Of a stretch of 64,000 bases of DNA, positions 15,065 through 22,110 are shown one piece after another. Within the stretch, counting starts at the first letter, position 1, and every line of letters begins with the position of its first letter. Below the pieces are notes generated by a model. It did no database searches. It had not been told where the DNA came from and saw nothing but the letters and a program-made list of their open reading frames with translations. A program made the translations under genes and the position numbers. Source of the stretch: Paractinoplanes durhamensis (GTDB lineage: Bacteria > Actinomycetota > Actinomycetes > Mycobacteriales > Micromonosporaceae); the NCBI RefSeq assembly GCF_016862175.1, contig NZ_BOML01000059.1, positions 62,001-126,000 on the forward strand. The letters are read 5' to 3'.

Positions 15065-16368
15065 CAGCGCCCCGGCTGGGCGGGAGTCGGCTGGGCGGGA
15101 GTCGGCTGGGCGAGAGCCGGTCCGGGGCGGGACGACACGGTCGCGGCCATGCCGCCGTAGCCGGTTTGGGCGCCGCCGCGTGGCAGCCGCGCCGCCACGC
15201 TTGCCCCGAACGCGTCGGCCAGGGTCCGGGCCAGGTCGAACATCTGCTGGTACGTCTCGTAGGCGACGTCGTGGGCGGTGGCGTAGTCCTTCGACGCGTA
15301 TGCGTCGGCGTGCCGCATCAGCATCGCGTCGTGCTTCCGCAGCGCCGCCGCGAGGTCGCCGGTGCCCATCCGCTTGCCGGTCGCGCCGGCCAGGAACGCG
15401 CCGAGTCGCTGCTCGATGCCGGCCATCGCGGTCTTCGCCGTGTCCTTTTTCGCCTGGTCGGTGCCGGCCTGGGCGTACGCCACCAGATGGTCGGTGTGAT
15501 CGGCCCACAGCGACTGGAACTGCTTGGCCGCGGCCGCGCCGAACAGGGTGTCGATGGCGGCGGCCAGGTCGCGGGTGTTGCCGTTGATCATGTCGCCGGA
15601 GGCGGCGAAATCCGGTGTGCCGGTCACCGCGGCCCGGGTCAGGTCCTCGATCAGCACGGCGTGCTCGGCGAGCAGCTTGCCGAGCTGCGACCGCAGCCGC
15701 CACAGCGGCTCGCGGAGGGTGCCGGCGTCGGCGGGCGGCAGCAGCGCCCCGGCCAGGGTCAGCCCGAGGTCGTAGGTGTGCTGGTAGCCCATCCGGTAGA
15801 GGTCGTCGGCGGCGGCGTAGTCACCGGCCGCGTACGCGTCGGCCTGCCCTGTCAGATGTCCGACATGCTGCACGACGGCGGCGCGGGCCGCGGCCGAGCT
15901 GAGCCGGCCCTGCGACGCCCCGGCGAAGAAGTCACCGAGCGATTCCTCGTATTCGGTGAGCTCGTGCACGGCGTCGCCCTTGGCCGCTTCGTCACGGGCG
16001 GCGAGGGCCCCGGCGTACGCAAAAAGCTCGATGATGTGTTCTGACCACAGTGGACTGAACTTGTCCGCCGCCGGTTTGCCGAAAAGCTGCCCGACCAGGG
16101 CGGTCATGTCGGTGGTGTTGCGGCCCAGGGCGGCGTTCGCGGCTTGTACGAAGTCGTCGTCGCCCCGGATCCGGCTGCGCATCAGGTCGGCGGCGAGGAC
16201 CGAATGCTGACCGAGGAGCGCCTCGAACCGGATGGCCAGATCGGCCGCCGCCGGGGTGGCCTGGGCGACCGGAACGGCGCCGGGGGAGGGCAGGAGGAGG
16301 AGCAGGCCTGCGCAGAGGATCGGCAGCGCCCGCCAGAGCTGGCCATTTCCACGTTTCCGCATGTGCAT
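15064..16368 (-). CDS. Secreted protein with duplicated helical domain
   Basis: A 434-residue exported protein. After a signal peptide (about 1-38) there are two homologous all-helical repeats (about 45-215 and 220-395), each with the pattern FEALLGQHSVLAADLMRS / LGKLLAEHAVLIEDLTRA, then NTTDM / NTRDLAAAID, then FSPLWSEHI / FQSLWADHTDH. The C-terminus is a low-complexity tail with three PTPAQ units. I recognise the architecture (a DUF-type four-helix repeat) but no function. It is the first gene of the sortase/VWA operon and may be a surface scaffold or sortase substrate. Confidence 0.8.
   Translation of the reverse strand: MHMRKRGNGQLWRALPILCAGLLLLLPSPGAVPVAQATPAAADLAIRFEALLGQHSVLAADLMRSRIRGDDDFVQAANAALGRNTTDMTALVGQLFGKPAADKFSPLWSEHIIELFAYAGALAARDEAAKGDAVHELTEYEESLGDFFAGASQGRLSSAAARAAVVQHVGHLTGQADAYAAGDYAAADDLYRMGYQHTYDLGLTLAGALLPPADAGTLREPLWRLRSQLGKLLAEHAVLIEDLTRAAVTGTPDFAASGDMINGNTRDLAAAIDTLFGAAAAKQFQSLWADHTDHLVAYAQAGTDQAKKDTAKTAMAGIEQRLGAFLAGATGKRMGTGDLAAALRKHDAMLMRHADAYASKDYATAHDVAYETYQQMFDLARTLADAFGASVAARLPRGGAQTGYGGMAATVSSRPGPALAQPTPAQPTPAQPGR
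15074..15118. repeat. 15-bp tandem units encoding PTPAQ
   Basis: The unit GGCTGGGCGGGAGTC occurs twice exactly plus a third diverged copy at the 3' end of the helical-repeat protein gene, encoding PTPAQ pentapeptides. It parallels the QPLAA repeats of the VWA gene: both surface proteins carry Pro/Gln/Ala pentapeptide tracts. Confidence 0.9.
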
Positions 16369-16513
16369 CGTCCGGCCGTATCCATGAGTTTACGGATCAG
16401 AAAGCGTTAAGGATCAATCTTCGAGGCCGACCATACGCCCCGGCCGTCGGTCGGCGCGAGGCCGGAAAGCGACACCCCCCACACGGTGCGTCCATGCAGT
16501 AGCGTCCGAAAAC

Positions 16514-17959
16514 ATGGTGACGGTGGGACAGCTCGTCGCCGGGCGCTACCGGGTCCTGCACCCGCTCGCCGAGGGCGGGATGAGCCATGTCTGGCTCGCC
16601 CACGACGAGGTCGACGACATCCCGGTGGCGATCAAGAAGTGCGCCTTGCCGGCGGGCCTCACCCCCGACGAGGAAGACGTGTTCCGGGTGTGGACCGCCC
16701 GGGAGGCCCGCTCGTTCGTCCTGGTCGACCACCCCAACGTGGTGCGCACGCTGGATGTGCTGCATGAGGACGATGCGCCCTGGATCGTGATGGAGTTCGT
16801 CGCGTCCCGATCGTTGCAGCAGGTGCTCGACGAGTCCGGCCCGCTGCCGCCGGCCCGGGTCGCCGGCATCGGCCTGGCCGTCCTGGAGGGCCTGCTCGCG
16901 GTGCGCCGGGCCGGTCTGCTGCACCTCGACGTGAAGCCGTCCAACGTGCTGATCGCCGACGACGGCCGGGTGATGCTCAGCGACTTCGGGCCGGCCGTCA
17001 CGGCCGAGGGGGTCCGGGCCCTGGCCGGGGTCGGCATCGTTCTCGGCTCGCCGAAATACCTCGCGCCGGAGCGGCTGCTCGACGGGCTGGCGCTGCCCGA
17101 GTCCGACCTGTGGTCGCTGGGCGCCACCCTCTACCACGCGGTCGATGGCCGGCCGCCGTTCGTGCGGGCCACCACCGCGGAGACGCTGCGCGCGCTCACC
17201 GACGAGACCCCCGAACCGCCGCGGCAGGCCGGCCCGCTCACCGAGGTGATCGTGGCCCTGCTGCGCCGGGTGCCGTCGGCCCGGCCCGAGCCGCCGATGG
17301 TCGAGCACGCGCTGCGGGCGGTGATCGGGCAGCCGGCCGACCGCCGGGGGCTGCCGCCGGCCGCGGCCCCGCCGGTGCCGGCCGAGCCGGGCCGCAAGCG
17401 CCGGATCGCGGTCGCCGCCGCCCTGATCGGGGTGCTGATCGCGGTGGGCGCCGTGGTCGGCCTGGTCCGCCCGGAGGACCGCGCCGGCAGCCCGGCCGTG
17501 GCGAGCCCGCCGTCCGCGGCGCCGCCGGCCGCGCCCGCCGGCTGGTACTGGTACATATCGCCGGTCGGCCTGCGGGTGATGCTGCCGGCCGAGTTCCCGG
17601 TGTCGGGCGGGGTCTTCGGCGTCTCGGTCGCCGGTTCCGCCACCCGGCCGCACCTGGAGATCTCGACGGTGGCCGACCAGTCGGCAAACCTGCTGGAGAC
17701 GCTGACCACCACCGAGGGCAGCGTCGGCATGCTCGACTACCGGCGGCTGCGGATGGCGCAACTGCCGGACGGTGCCGAGTGGGAGTACACGTATCGCAGC
17801 GGCGGCCTGCTCGGCGACATGCATGCGCTGCAGCGGCTGGTCATCCTGGACGGGCACGTGTACCGGTTCGAGTGGGAGGTCCCGGCCCGGAGCTGGGTGT
17901 CCGAGCTCTCCCGGTTCAACATGATCGTCGACAGCTTCCAGCCGTCGTCCGGCGGCTGA
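16514..17959 (+). CDS. Receptor-like Ser/Thr protein kinase with extracytoplasmic domain
   Basis: A 481-residue Hanks-type kinase (PknB class architecture). It has a Gly-rich loop LAEGGMSHVW, catalytic Lys41 in VAIKK, a catalytic loop 137-HLDVKPSN, DFG at 157-159 and APE in YLAPERL. A single transmembrane helix (about 298-320) follows a juxtamembrane region, and the extracellular domain (about 345-481) has no PASTA repeat. The catalytic loop has Leu in place of the Arg of HRD, a non-RD kinase, so it may not depend on activation-loop phosphorylation. Likely senses an envelope signal. Confidence 0.9.
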   Translation: MVTVGQLVAGRYRVLHPLAEGGMSHVWLAHDEVDDIPVAIKKCALPAGLTPDEEDVFRVWTAREARSFVLVDHPNVVRTLDVLHEDDAPWIVMEFVASRSLQQVLDESGPLPPARVAGIGLAVLEGLLAVRRAGLLHLDVKPSNVLIADDGRVMLSDFGPAVTAEGVRALAGVGIVLGSPKYLAPERLLDGLALPESDLWSLGATLYHAVDGRPPFVRATTAETLRALTDETPEPPRQAGPLTEVIVALLRRVPSARPEPPMVEHALRAVIGQPADRRGLPPAAAPPVPAEPGRKRRIAVAAALIGVLIAVGAVVGLVRPEDRAGSPAVASPPSAAPPAAPAGWYWYISPVGLRVMLPAEFPVSGGVFGVSVAGSATRPHLEISTVADQSANLLETLTTTEGSVGMLDYRRLRMAQLPDGAEWEYTYRSGGLLGDMHALQRLVILDGHVYRFEWEVPARSWVSELSRFNMIVDSFQPSSGG

Positions 17960-17961
17960 CG

Positions 17962-17985
17962 GCCGGTCCGATAGCCGGTCCGATA
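17962..17985. repeat. Direct 12-bp duplication upstream of rsmE
   Basis: GCCGGTCCGATA is present twice back to back in the 36-base gap between the kinase stop and the rsmE start. It looks like a slippage duplication; it also duplicates a CGATAG/GATAGC hexamer that could serve as a -10. Confidence 0.85.
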
Positions 17986-17995
17986 GCGTGCGGGA

Positions 17996-18730
17996 GTGTC
18001 CGCACCCCTGTTCCTCGTCGACGGCCTGCCCGCCGGTTCTTCGTACACCCTCGACGGGCCGGAGGGCCATCACGCGGCCACCGTGCAGCGGCTGCGGGCC
18101 GGTGAGGTGCTGATTCTCGCGGACGGGCGCGGTGGCAGTGCGACCGCCGAGGTGACCGCGGTCGGCCGGGGCAGCGTCGACGTGACGATCACCGGGCGCG
18201 ACCTGGTGCCGGCGCCCGACCCGCGGCTCGTGGTGGTGCAGGGCATCGCCAAGGGCGACCGCGGCGAGCTGGCCGTGCAGGCGATGACCGAGATCGGGGT
18301 CGACGAGATCCTGCCGTGGGCGGCGTCGCGGTCGGTGGCGCAGTGGCGCGGCGACCGCGGGTTCAAGGCCCGCGACAGGTGGGCCGCGACCGGCCGGGAG
18401 GCGGCCAAGCAGGCCCGGCGCTCCTGGCTGCCGCTGGTCGGCGGCGATCCGGACTGCTCGACGAAGCAGGTGTCCGCCCGGCTCGGTGCGGCCGCGGCCG
18501 CGTTCGTGCTGCACGAGGAGGCGACGACCCGGCTGGCCACCGCCGAGCTGCCGGCGGCCGGGGAGATCGTGCTGGTGGTGGGCCCGGAGGGGGGCATCAG
18601 CGACGCCGAGCGGGTGGCCTTCGAGGAGGCCGGCGCGACCGCCGTGCGGCTGGGCCGCGAGGTGTTGCGTACGTCGACCGCTGGGGTTGCCGCCCTGGCG
18701 GTTCTCTCCGCTCGCCTCGACCGCTGGTAG
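17996..18730 (+). CDS. rsmE: 16S rRNA (uracil-1498-N3)-methyltransferase RsmE
   Basis: A 244-residue SPOUT-class methyltransferase that uses SAM to methylate U1498 of 16S rRNA. An N-terminal PUA-like domain is followed by the knotted domain: QGIAKGDRGELAVQAMTEIGVDEILP, then the SAM-binding knot VLVVGPEGGISDAE and LGREVLRTSTAGVAAL. GTG 17996 is preceded by GGGAG close to it. In many actinobacteria rsmE directly follows dnaJ; here accessory genes intervene. Confidence 0.96.
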   Translation: MSAPLFLVDGLPAGSSYTLDGPEGHHAATVQRLRAGEVLILADGRGGSATAEVTAVGRGSVDVTITGRDLVPAPDPRLVVVQGIAKGDRGELAVQAMTEIGVDEILPWAASRSVAQWRGDRGFKARDRWAATGREAAKQARRSWLPLVGGDPDCSTKQVSARLGAAAAAFVLHEEATTRLATAELPAAGEIVLVVGPEGGISDAERVAFEEAGATAVRLGREVLRTSTAGVAALAVLSARLDRW

Positions 18731-18733
18731 AGC

Positions 18734-19573
18734 TCAGCGCTGACGCATCAACTGGCGGCGGTCCAGGCCCGGCAGCGTGATGTGCTCGTCGAGGCCGTCG
18801 CCGGTGGCGATCCGGCCGGCGACGCGGGCGGCGATCCGGCGGGTGAGCAGCCGGCGCAGGCCGCGGGCGCGGATCTCGCCGTGGAAGTCGCCGCCGGGGG
18901 TGCGCAGCCGGCCGGCCTGCCGGGCGATCGACGGGATGAGCTCGGCGAACGGGGTGTAGAGAGCCTCGGTCGAGGGCGAACCCAGGTACTCGAACGGCGC
19001 CGAGCCGGCCATCGGCTCGAAGCGCACGCCGATCAGCTTCAGGTTGCGGTGGGCGCGGTGGTCCAGCATGGCGACCAGATGGCGTACGCCGGCCAGCCGG
19101 CCCGCGTTGAGGAAGGTGCGGTAGAGCAGCGTGCTGACGGTCAGCCCGGACCGGCCGCCGCGGTAGGCGGGCCGCACGGCGAGCGTGGCGAAGTCCCAGA
19201 TCCGGCCGTTGACCAGGTTGTGCACGGTCACGATGGCGGACAGCGAGGTGCCGATGCGCTCGGGTGCGTCGTCCAGGGTCTTGCCGCCACCGTCGATCAC
19301 CCGGGCCGCGCCGGCCGGCATCCCGGTCCGCCGGTCGAGCACGATGAAGAACAGGCTGTCGTCCTCGTAGCGGCGGTACTCGGCGGCCATCTGACCGGCG
19401 TCGTTGCCGAACGACTCCTCGAAGACCTGCCGTTCGAGGGTGCGGGCCACGTCGGCCATCGGGGAGGCGGAGCTGACCGCGAGGGCCACGAAGCGGCTGC
19501 CGGTGGAGGGGTGCGCGGCGAGGGCGGCGGCGGTGCGCTGCCGGACGGTGGGCTCGTCGAGGTCGTACGACAC
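18734..19573 (-). CDS. GNAT-fold acyltransferase-like protein
   Basis: A 279-residue protein with a GNAT-type core: an ESFGNDAGQMAAEYRRYEDDSLFFIVLD region, AGAARVIDGGGKTL, and the acceptor/CoA side WDFATLAVRPAYRGGRSGLTVSTLLYRTFLNAG, which resembles the V-x-P-xx-R-G acetyl-CoA loop. Longer than typical GNATs (150-180). The GTG start at 19573 follows AAGGGG. It lies 2 bases after the SAM-decarboxylase-like stop, so the two are co-translated. Function and acceptor unknown; a distant relation to autoinducer-synthase-type folds is possible but unproven. Confidence 0.72.
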   Translation of the reverse strand: MSYDLDEPTVRQRTAAALAAHPSTGSRFVALAVSSASPMADVARTLERQVFEESFGNDAGQMAAEYRRYEDDSLFFIVLDRRTGMPAGAARVIDGGGKTLDDAPERIGTSLSAIVTVHNLVNGRIWDFATLAVRPAYRGGRSGLTVSTLLYRTFLNAGRLAGVRHLVAMLDHRAHRNLKLIGVRFEPMAGSAPFEYLGSPSTEALYTPFAELIPSIARQAGRLRTPGGDFHGEIRARGLRRLLTRRIAARVAGRIATGDGLDEHITLPGLDRRQLMRQR

Positions 19574-19575
19574 GA

Positions 19576-20037
19576 TCAGAACCCCTTCGCCACGATCTCG
19601 GTGGTCCGGAAGTACTGCTCGGTGAACTCGACGACCTTGGCCGGGTCGAACGCCTTGCACGTGTAGATGTCGACGCTGAAGAACGAGACCGGGCGCTCCC
19701 ACGAGTAGAAGTGCGCGCCCGAGGTCTCCCAGTGGATCCAGCCGGCCCAGCCGTAGAGGTCGCTGACGTGGGTCACCGGCTCGATCAGCGTGATCATGTC
19801 GGTCACCACCGAGAGCTTCGACAGGTAGTCCTTGATGTGCTCGTCGGTGATCACGAAGGTCGGGTAGCCCTCGACGACCAGTCGCTGCCGGGTGATCATC
19901 GGCGCCAGGTCACGGTACGCAGCGGGGTCGGCTGCGACGGCGTCGTTACGGAGCGTGTTTTCGATCGGGAGCACGAGCGACATCTTGTGGTCCATTTCTG
20001 CGTCGGGAGCTGGCATATCAGGGTGAATCGGACTCAT
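19576..20037 (-). CDS. S-adenosylmethionine decarboxylase-like protein
   Basis: A 153-residue protein whose second half (HWETSGAHFYSWERPVSFFSVDIYTCK) aligns with the SpeD/AdoMetDC core ESHISIHTWPE...AxDxFTC. The pyruvoyl-generating Ser and the late Cys appear kept, but the His after the Ser and the second His are replaced by Gly and Tyr. Activity as a true decarboxylase is therefore doubtful. Full SpeD would supply decarboxylated SAM for polyamines; no spermidine synthase is nearby. ATG 20037 has only a weak ribosome site; Met15 is an alternative. Paired with the GNAT gene and divergent from the iron-boxed transporter genes. Confidence 0.6.
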   Translation of the reverse strand: MSPIHPDMPAPDAEMDHKMSLVLPIENTLRNDAVAADPAAYRDLAPMITRQRLVVEGYPTFVITDEHIKDYLSKLSVVTDMITLIEPVTHVSDLYGWAGWIHWETSGAHFYSWERPVSFFSVDIYTCKAFDPAKVVEFTEQYFRTTEIVAKGF

Positions 20038-20120
20038 CTGACTTTAGCCAAAAACTACGCAGAGTCAAAGCGCTCGACATTACAGAGAGTTAGAACACAT
20101 GCGGATCATGACCCGGCGGG

Positions 20121-20139
20121 GTTGGTTAGGCTAGCCTTC
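20121..20139. promoter_or_regulatory. IdeR/DmdR-type iron box
   Basis: The 19-mer GTTGGTTAGGCTAGCCTTC matches 14 of 19 positions of the actinobacterial iron-box consensus (TTAGGTTAGGCTAACCTAA) and has a perfect AGGCTAGCCT core. It lies 4 bases before the first collapsed siderophore-permease start, and about 85 bases upstream of the divergent SAM-decarboxylase-like gene. Confidence 0.7.
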
Positions 20140-20143
20140 CGTC

Positions 20144-20256
20144 ATGGTCTTGACGCGCGCCGCGAGCGATGCGCGCCCGGCGACCGGCCGGCGGCGTTCG
20201 TCGGCGCCCCGGCCTTGATCTGGTGGATCCGCCGGGCCAGGGTCGGTACCCGATGA
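20144..20256 (+). pseudogene. Collapsed FecCD-type siderophore permease, copy 1
   Basis: Only the two ends of a permease gene remain. The ATG at 20144 opens with MVLTRAASDARPATGRRR, an N-terminal pattern of these permeases, and after a phase change the last codons read FVGAPALIWWIRRAR, like the C-terminal VGAPFFLWLLRR of FecCD permeases. The middle of about 300 codons is gone. The stop overlaps the next start (ATGA), exactly as in an intact operon. The family call rests on short termini. Confidence 0.6.
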
Positions 20257-20384
20257 GTCTCCACTTCGGCCGCCGCACCGTCGTGCTGCGCCCGGTCACC
20301 CCGCTGCCGGTCGGGGTGCTCACCGTGGCCGTCGGCGGGGTCTATTTCGTCTGGCTGCTGCTCAGGCAGGGGAGGAAGCAGTGA
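20253..20384 (+). pseudogene. Collapsed FecCD-type siderophore permease, copy 2
   Basis: A 43-codon frame fusing an N-terminal segment (MSLHFGRRTVVLRP) to a C-terminal one (PLPVGVLTVAVGGVYFVWLLLRQ). The PVGVLTxxVGxxxFxWLL signature is the final helix of FecCD permeases. An in-frame deletion of about 300 codons is inferred. It overlaps its neighbours by ATGA and GTGA. Confidence 0.66.
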
Positions 20385-20590
20385 GTCTCGCCGCGCAGGA
20401 CATCACCGTCGGCTACGACCGGAAGGTCATCAGCGAGCATCCCGACCTCGAGGTGCCGGACGGCCGGTTCACCGCGATCAGCGCCGAACCGGCGAAACAG
20501 GTGGCACGGCGGCTCGGGCTGCTGCCGCAGTCGTCGATCGCCCCTCCGGTGGCGGGCACCCCGCTGGTGATTCCCGGGCGGCTGCCGTGA
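20381..20590 (+). pseudogene. Collapsed FepC-type siderophore ABC ATPase
   Basis: A 69-codon remnant of a siderophore ATPase of about 260 residues. It keeps the N-terminus (AAQDITVGYDRKVIS, then VPDGRFTAI), a middle piece (QVARRLGLLPQSSIAP) and the C-terminal PVAGTPLVIP seen in FepC/FecE proteins. The Walker A, signature and Walker B motifs are missing. The GTG start and the stop still overlap the adjacent genes (GTGA at both ends), so it may act only as a translational bridge to the exporter genes. Confidence 0.7.
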
Positions 20591-22110
20591 ACGTCCTGTG
20601 GCGGGCGCTGACCCGCAACCGCTGGCGGCTGCTGGCCGGATCCCTGCTGATCGCCCTGCACCAGGCGTGCGAGGCGTTCGTGCCGATCGTCATCGGCGAG
20701 ACCGTCGACCAGGCCGTGGCGACCGGCTCGCTGTCCCGGCTGCTCACCTGGATGGCGGTGCTCTGCCTGCTGTTCCTGCTGCTCACCACCGCCTACCGCA
20801 ACGGGGCGCGGCAGCTGATGCGGGCGCTCGCCGACGAGTCGCACGCGCTGCGCCTCGAAGTGGCGGCCAAGGTCCTCGACCCGCGGGCCGAGGTGCGCAC
20901 CGGTGACGTGCTGACCATCTCGACGACCGACGCCGACCACGCCTCCTACCTGCTCGACTACGTGCCGCGGATCGTCGGCGCGCTGGTGGCCACGGCGGTC
21001 AGCGCGGTCGGGCTGTTCGTGATCTCGGTGCCGCTGGGCCTGGTCGTGCTGCTCGGCACCCCGCTGGTGCTGATCGCGCTGCAGCGGGCCGCGCCCCGGA
21101 TCACCCGCCGCGTCGCCACCCGGCAGGAGGTCGCCGGCCGGGCCTCCTCGCTGGCCACCGACCTGGTCACCGGGCTGCGGCCGCTGCGCGGCATCGGCGC
21201 GCAGGAGGCCGCCGACGCCCGCTACCGCGAGGTCAGCCGGGAATCGCTGGACGCCACCCTGCTCGCGGCCCGCACCCAGGGCCTGTTCCAGGCTGCCTCG
21301 TCCAGCGTCAGCACCCTGCTGGCCTGCGGCATCGCCATCCTGGCCGGCTGGTTCGCGCTGACCGGCCGGATCAGCGCCGGCGAACTGGTCACGGTGATCG
21401 GCCTGGCCGCGTTCCTCGGCGAGCCGTTCGGCACGCTGTCGGCCGCGCCCGGCTGGGTGGCCACCGCGCGGGCCTCCGCCGACCGGATCGCCGACCTGCT
21501 CGGCACGTCCCCGGTGGTCGTCCCGGCGGTCGCCGCGCCGATCCGGCCGGCCGGCGGCGAGTGCCTCGGCGTGGTCGCCGAGACCGACGCCGCCACCCTG
21601 GCCGGCATGTACGACGACGGCTCGCCGGACGTGCTGGTCGCCCCGCACCACCCGGAGCTGTTCTCCGGCACGATCCGGGAGAACATCGTGCTCACCAGCG
21701 ACCGCAAGCTCGACGAGGTGCTGCGCGCCTCCTCCGCCGACGACGTGGTGGACGCCCACCCGGACGGCCTCGACCATCCGATCGCCGAACGCGGCTCGGC
21801 CCTCTCCGGCGGCCAGCGGCAGCGGCTCGCCCTGGCCCGGGCGTTGCTCGCCCACCCGAAACTGCTGGTGCTGCATGACCCGACGACCGCGGTCGACGCG
21901 GTCACCGAGCACGCCATCGCCCGCGGCATCCGTGATCTGCGGCACGGCCCCGGCTCCGAGCTGGGCACGCTGATCGTCACGACCAGCCCGGCCCTGCTCG
22001 CGGTCACCGACCGGGTGGTGCTGCTGCGCGACGGCGCGATCGTCGCGACCGGCACGCACGCGTCGCTGGCCGCGACCGACGCGGCCTACCGGGCGGCGGT
22101 CCTGCGATGA
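20587..22110 (+). CDS. ABC exporter subunit with degenerate Walker A
   Basis: A 507-residue half-transporter: six-helix exporter membrane domain (about 1-300), then an ATPase domain. Where Walker A should be (about 324-342) the sequence is GECLGVVAETDAATLAGMY, lacking GxxGxGKS/T. The ABC signature LSGGQRQRLALARA (about 405) is intact, and Walker B reads LLVLHDPTTAVD with Pro in place of the catalytic Glu. Such a domain cannot hydrolyse at its own site but can supply the signature to a partner. GTG 20587 overlaps the collapsed ATPase stop. The iron box and linked remnants suggest siderophore-related transport. Confidence 0.9.
   Translation: MNVLWRALTRNRWRLLAGSLLIALHQACEAFVPIVIGETVDQAVATGSLSRLLTWMAVLCLLFLLLTTAYRNGARQLMRALADESHALRLEVAAKVLDPRAEVRTGDVLTISTTDADHASYLLDYVPRIVGALVATAVSAVGLFVISVPLGLVVLLGTPLVLIALQRAAPRITRRVATRQEVAGRASSLATDLVTGLRPLRGIGAQEAADARYREVSRESLDATLLAARTQGLFQAASSSVSTLLACGIAILAGWFALTGRISAGELVTVIGLAAFLGEPFGTLSAAPGWVATARASADRIADLLGTSPVVVPAVAAPIRPAGGECLGVVAETDAATLAGMYDDGSPDVLVAPHHPELFSGTIRENIVLTSDRKLDEVLRASSADDVVDAHPDGLDHPIAERGSALSGGQRQRLALARALLAHPKLLVLHDPTTAVDAVTEHAIARGIRDLRHGPGSELGTLIVTTSPALLAVTDRVVLLRDGAIVATGTHASLAATDAAYRAAVLR

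Noticed and set aside
16397-18514. 705-codon antisense frame across the kinase and rsmE
   Set aside because: It covers two well-supported genes of the opposite strand and has shadow composition.
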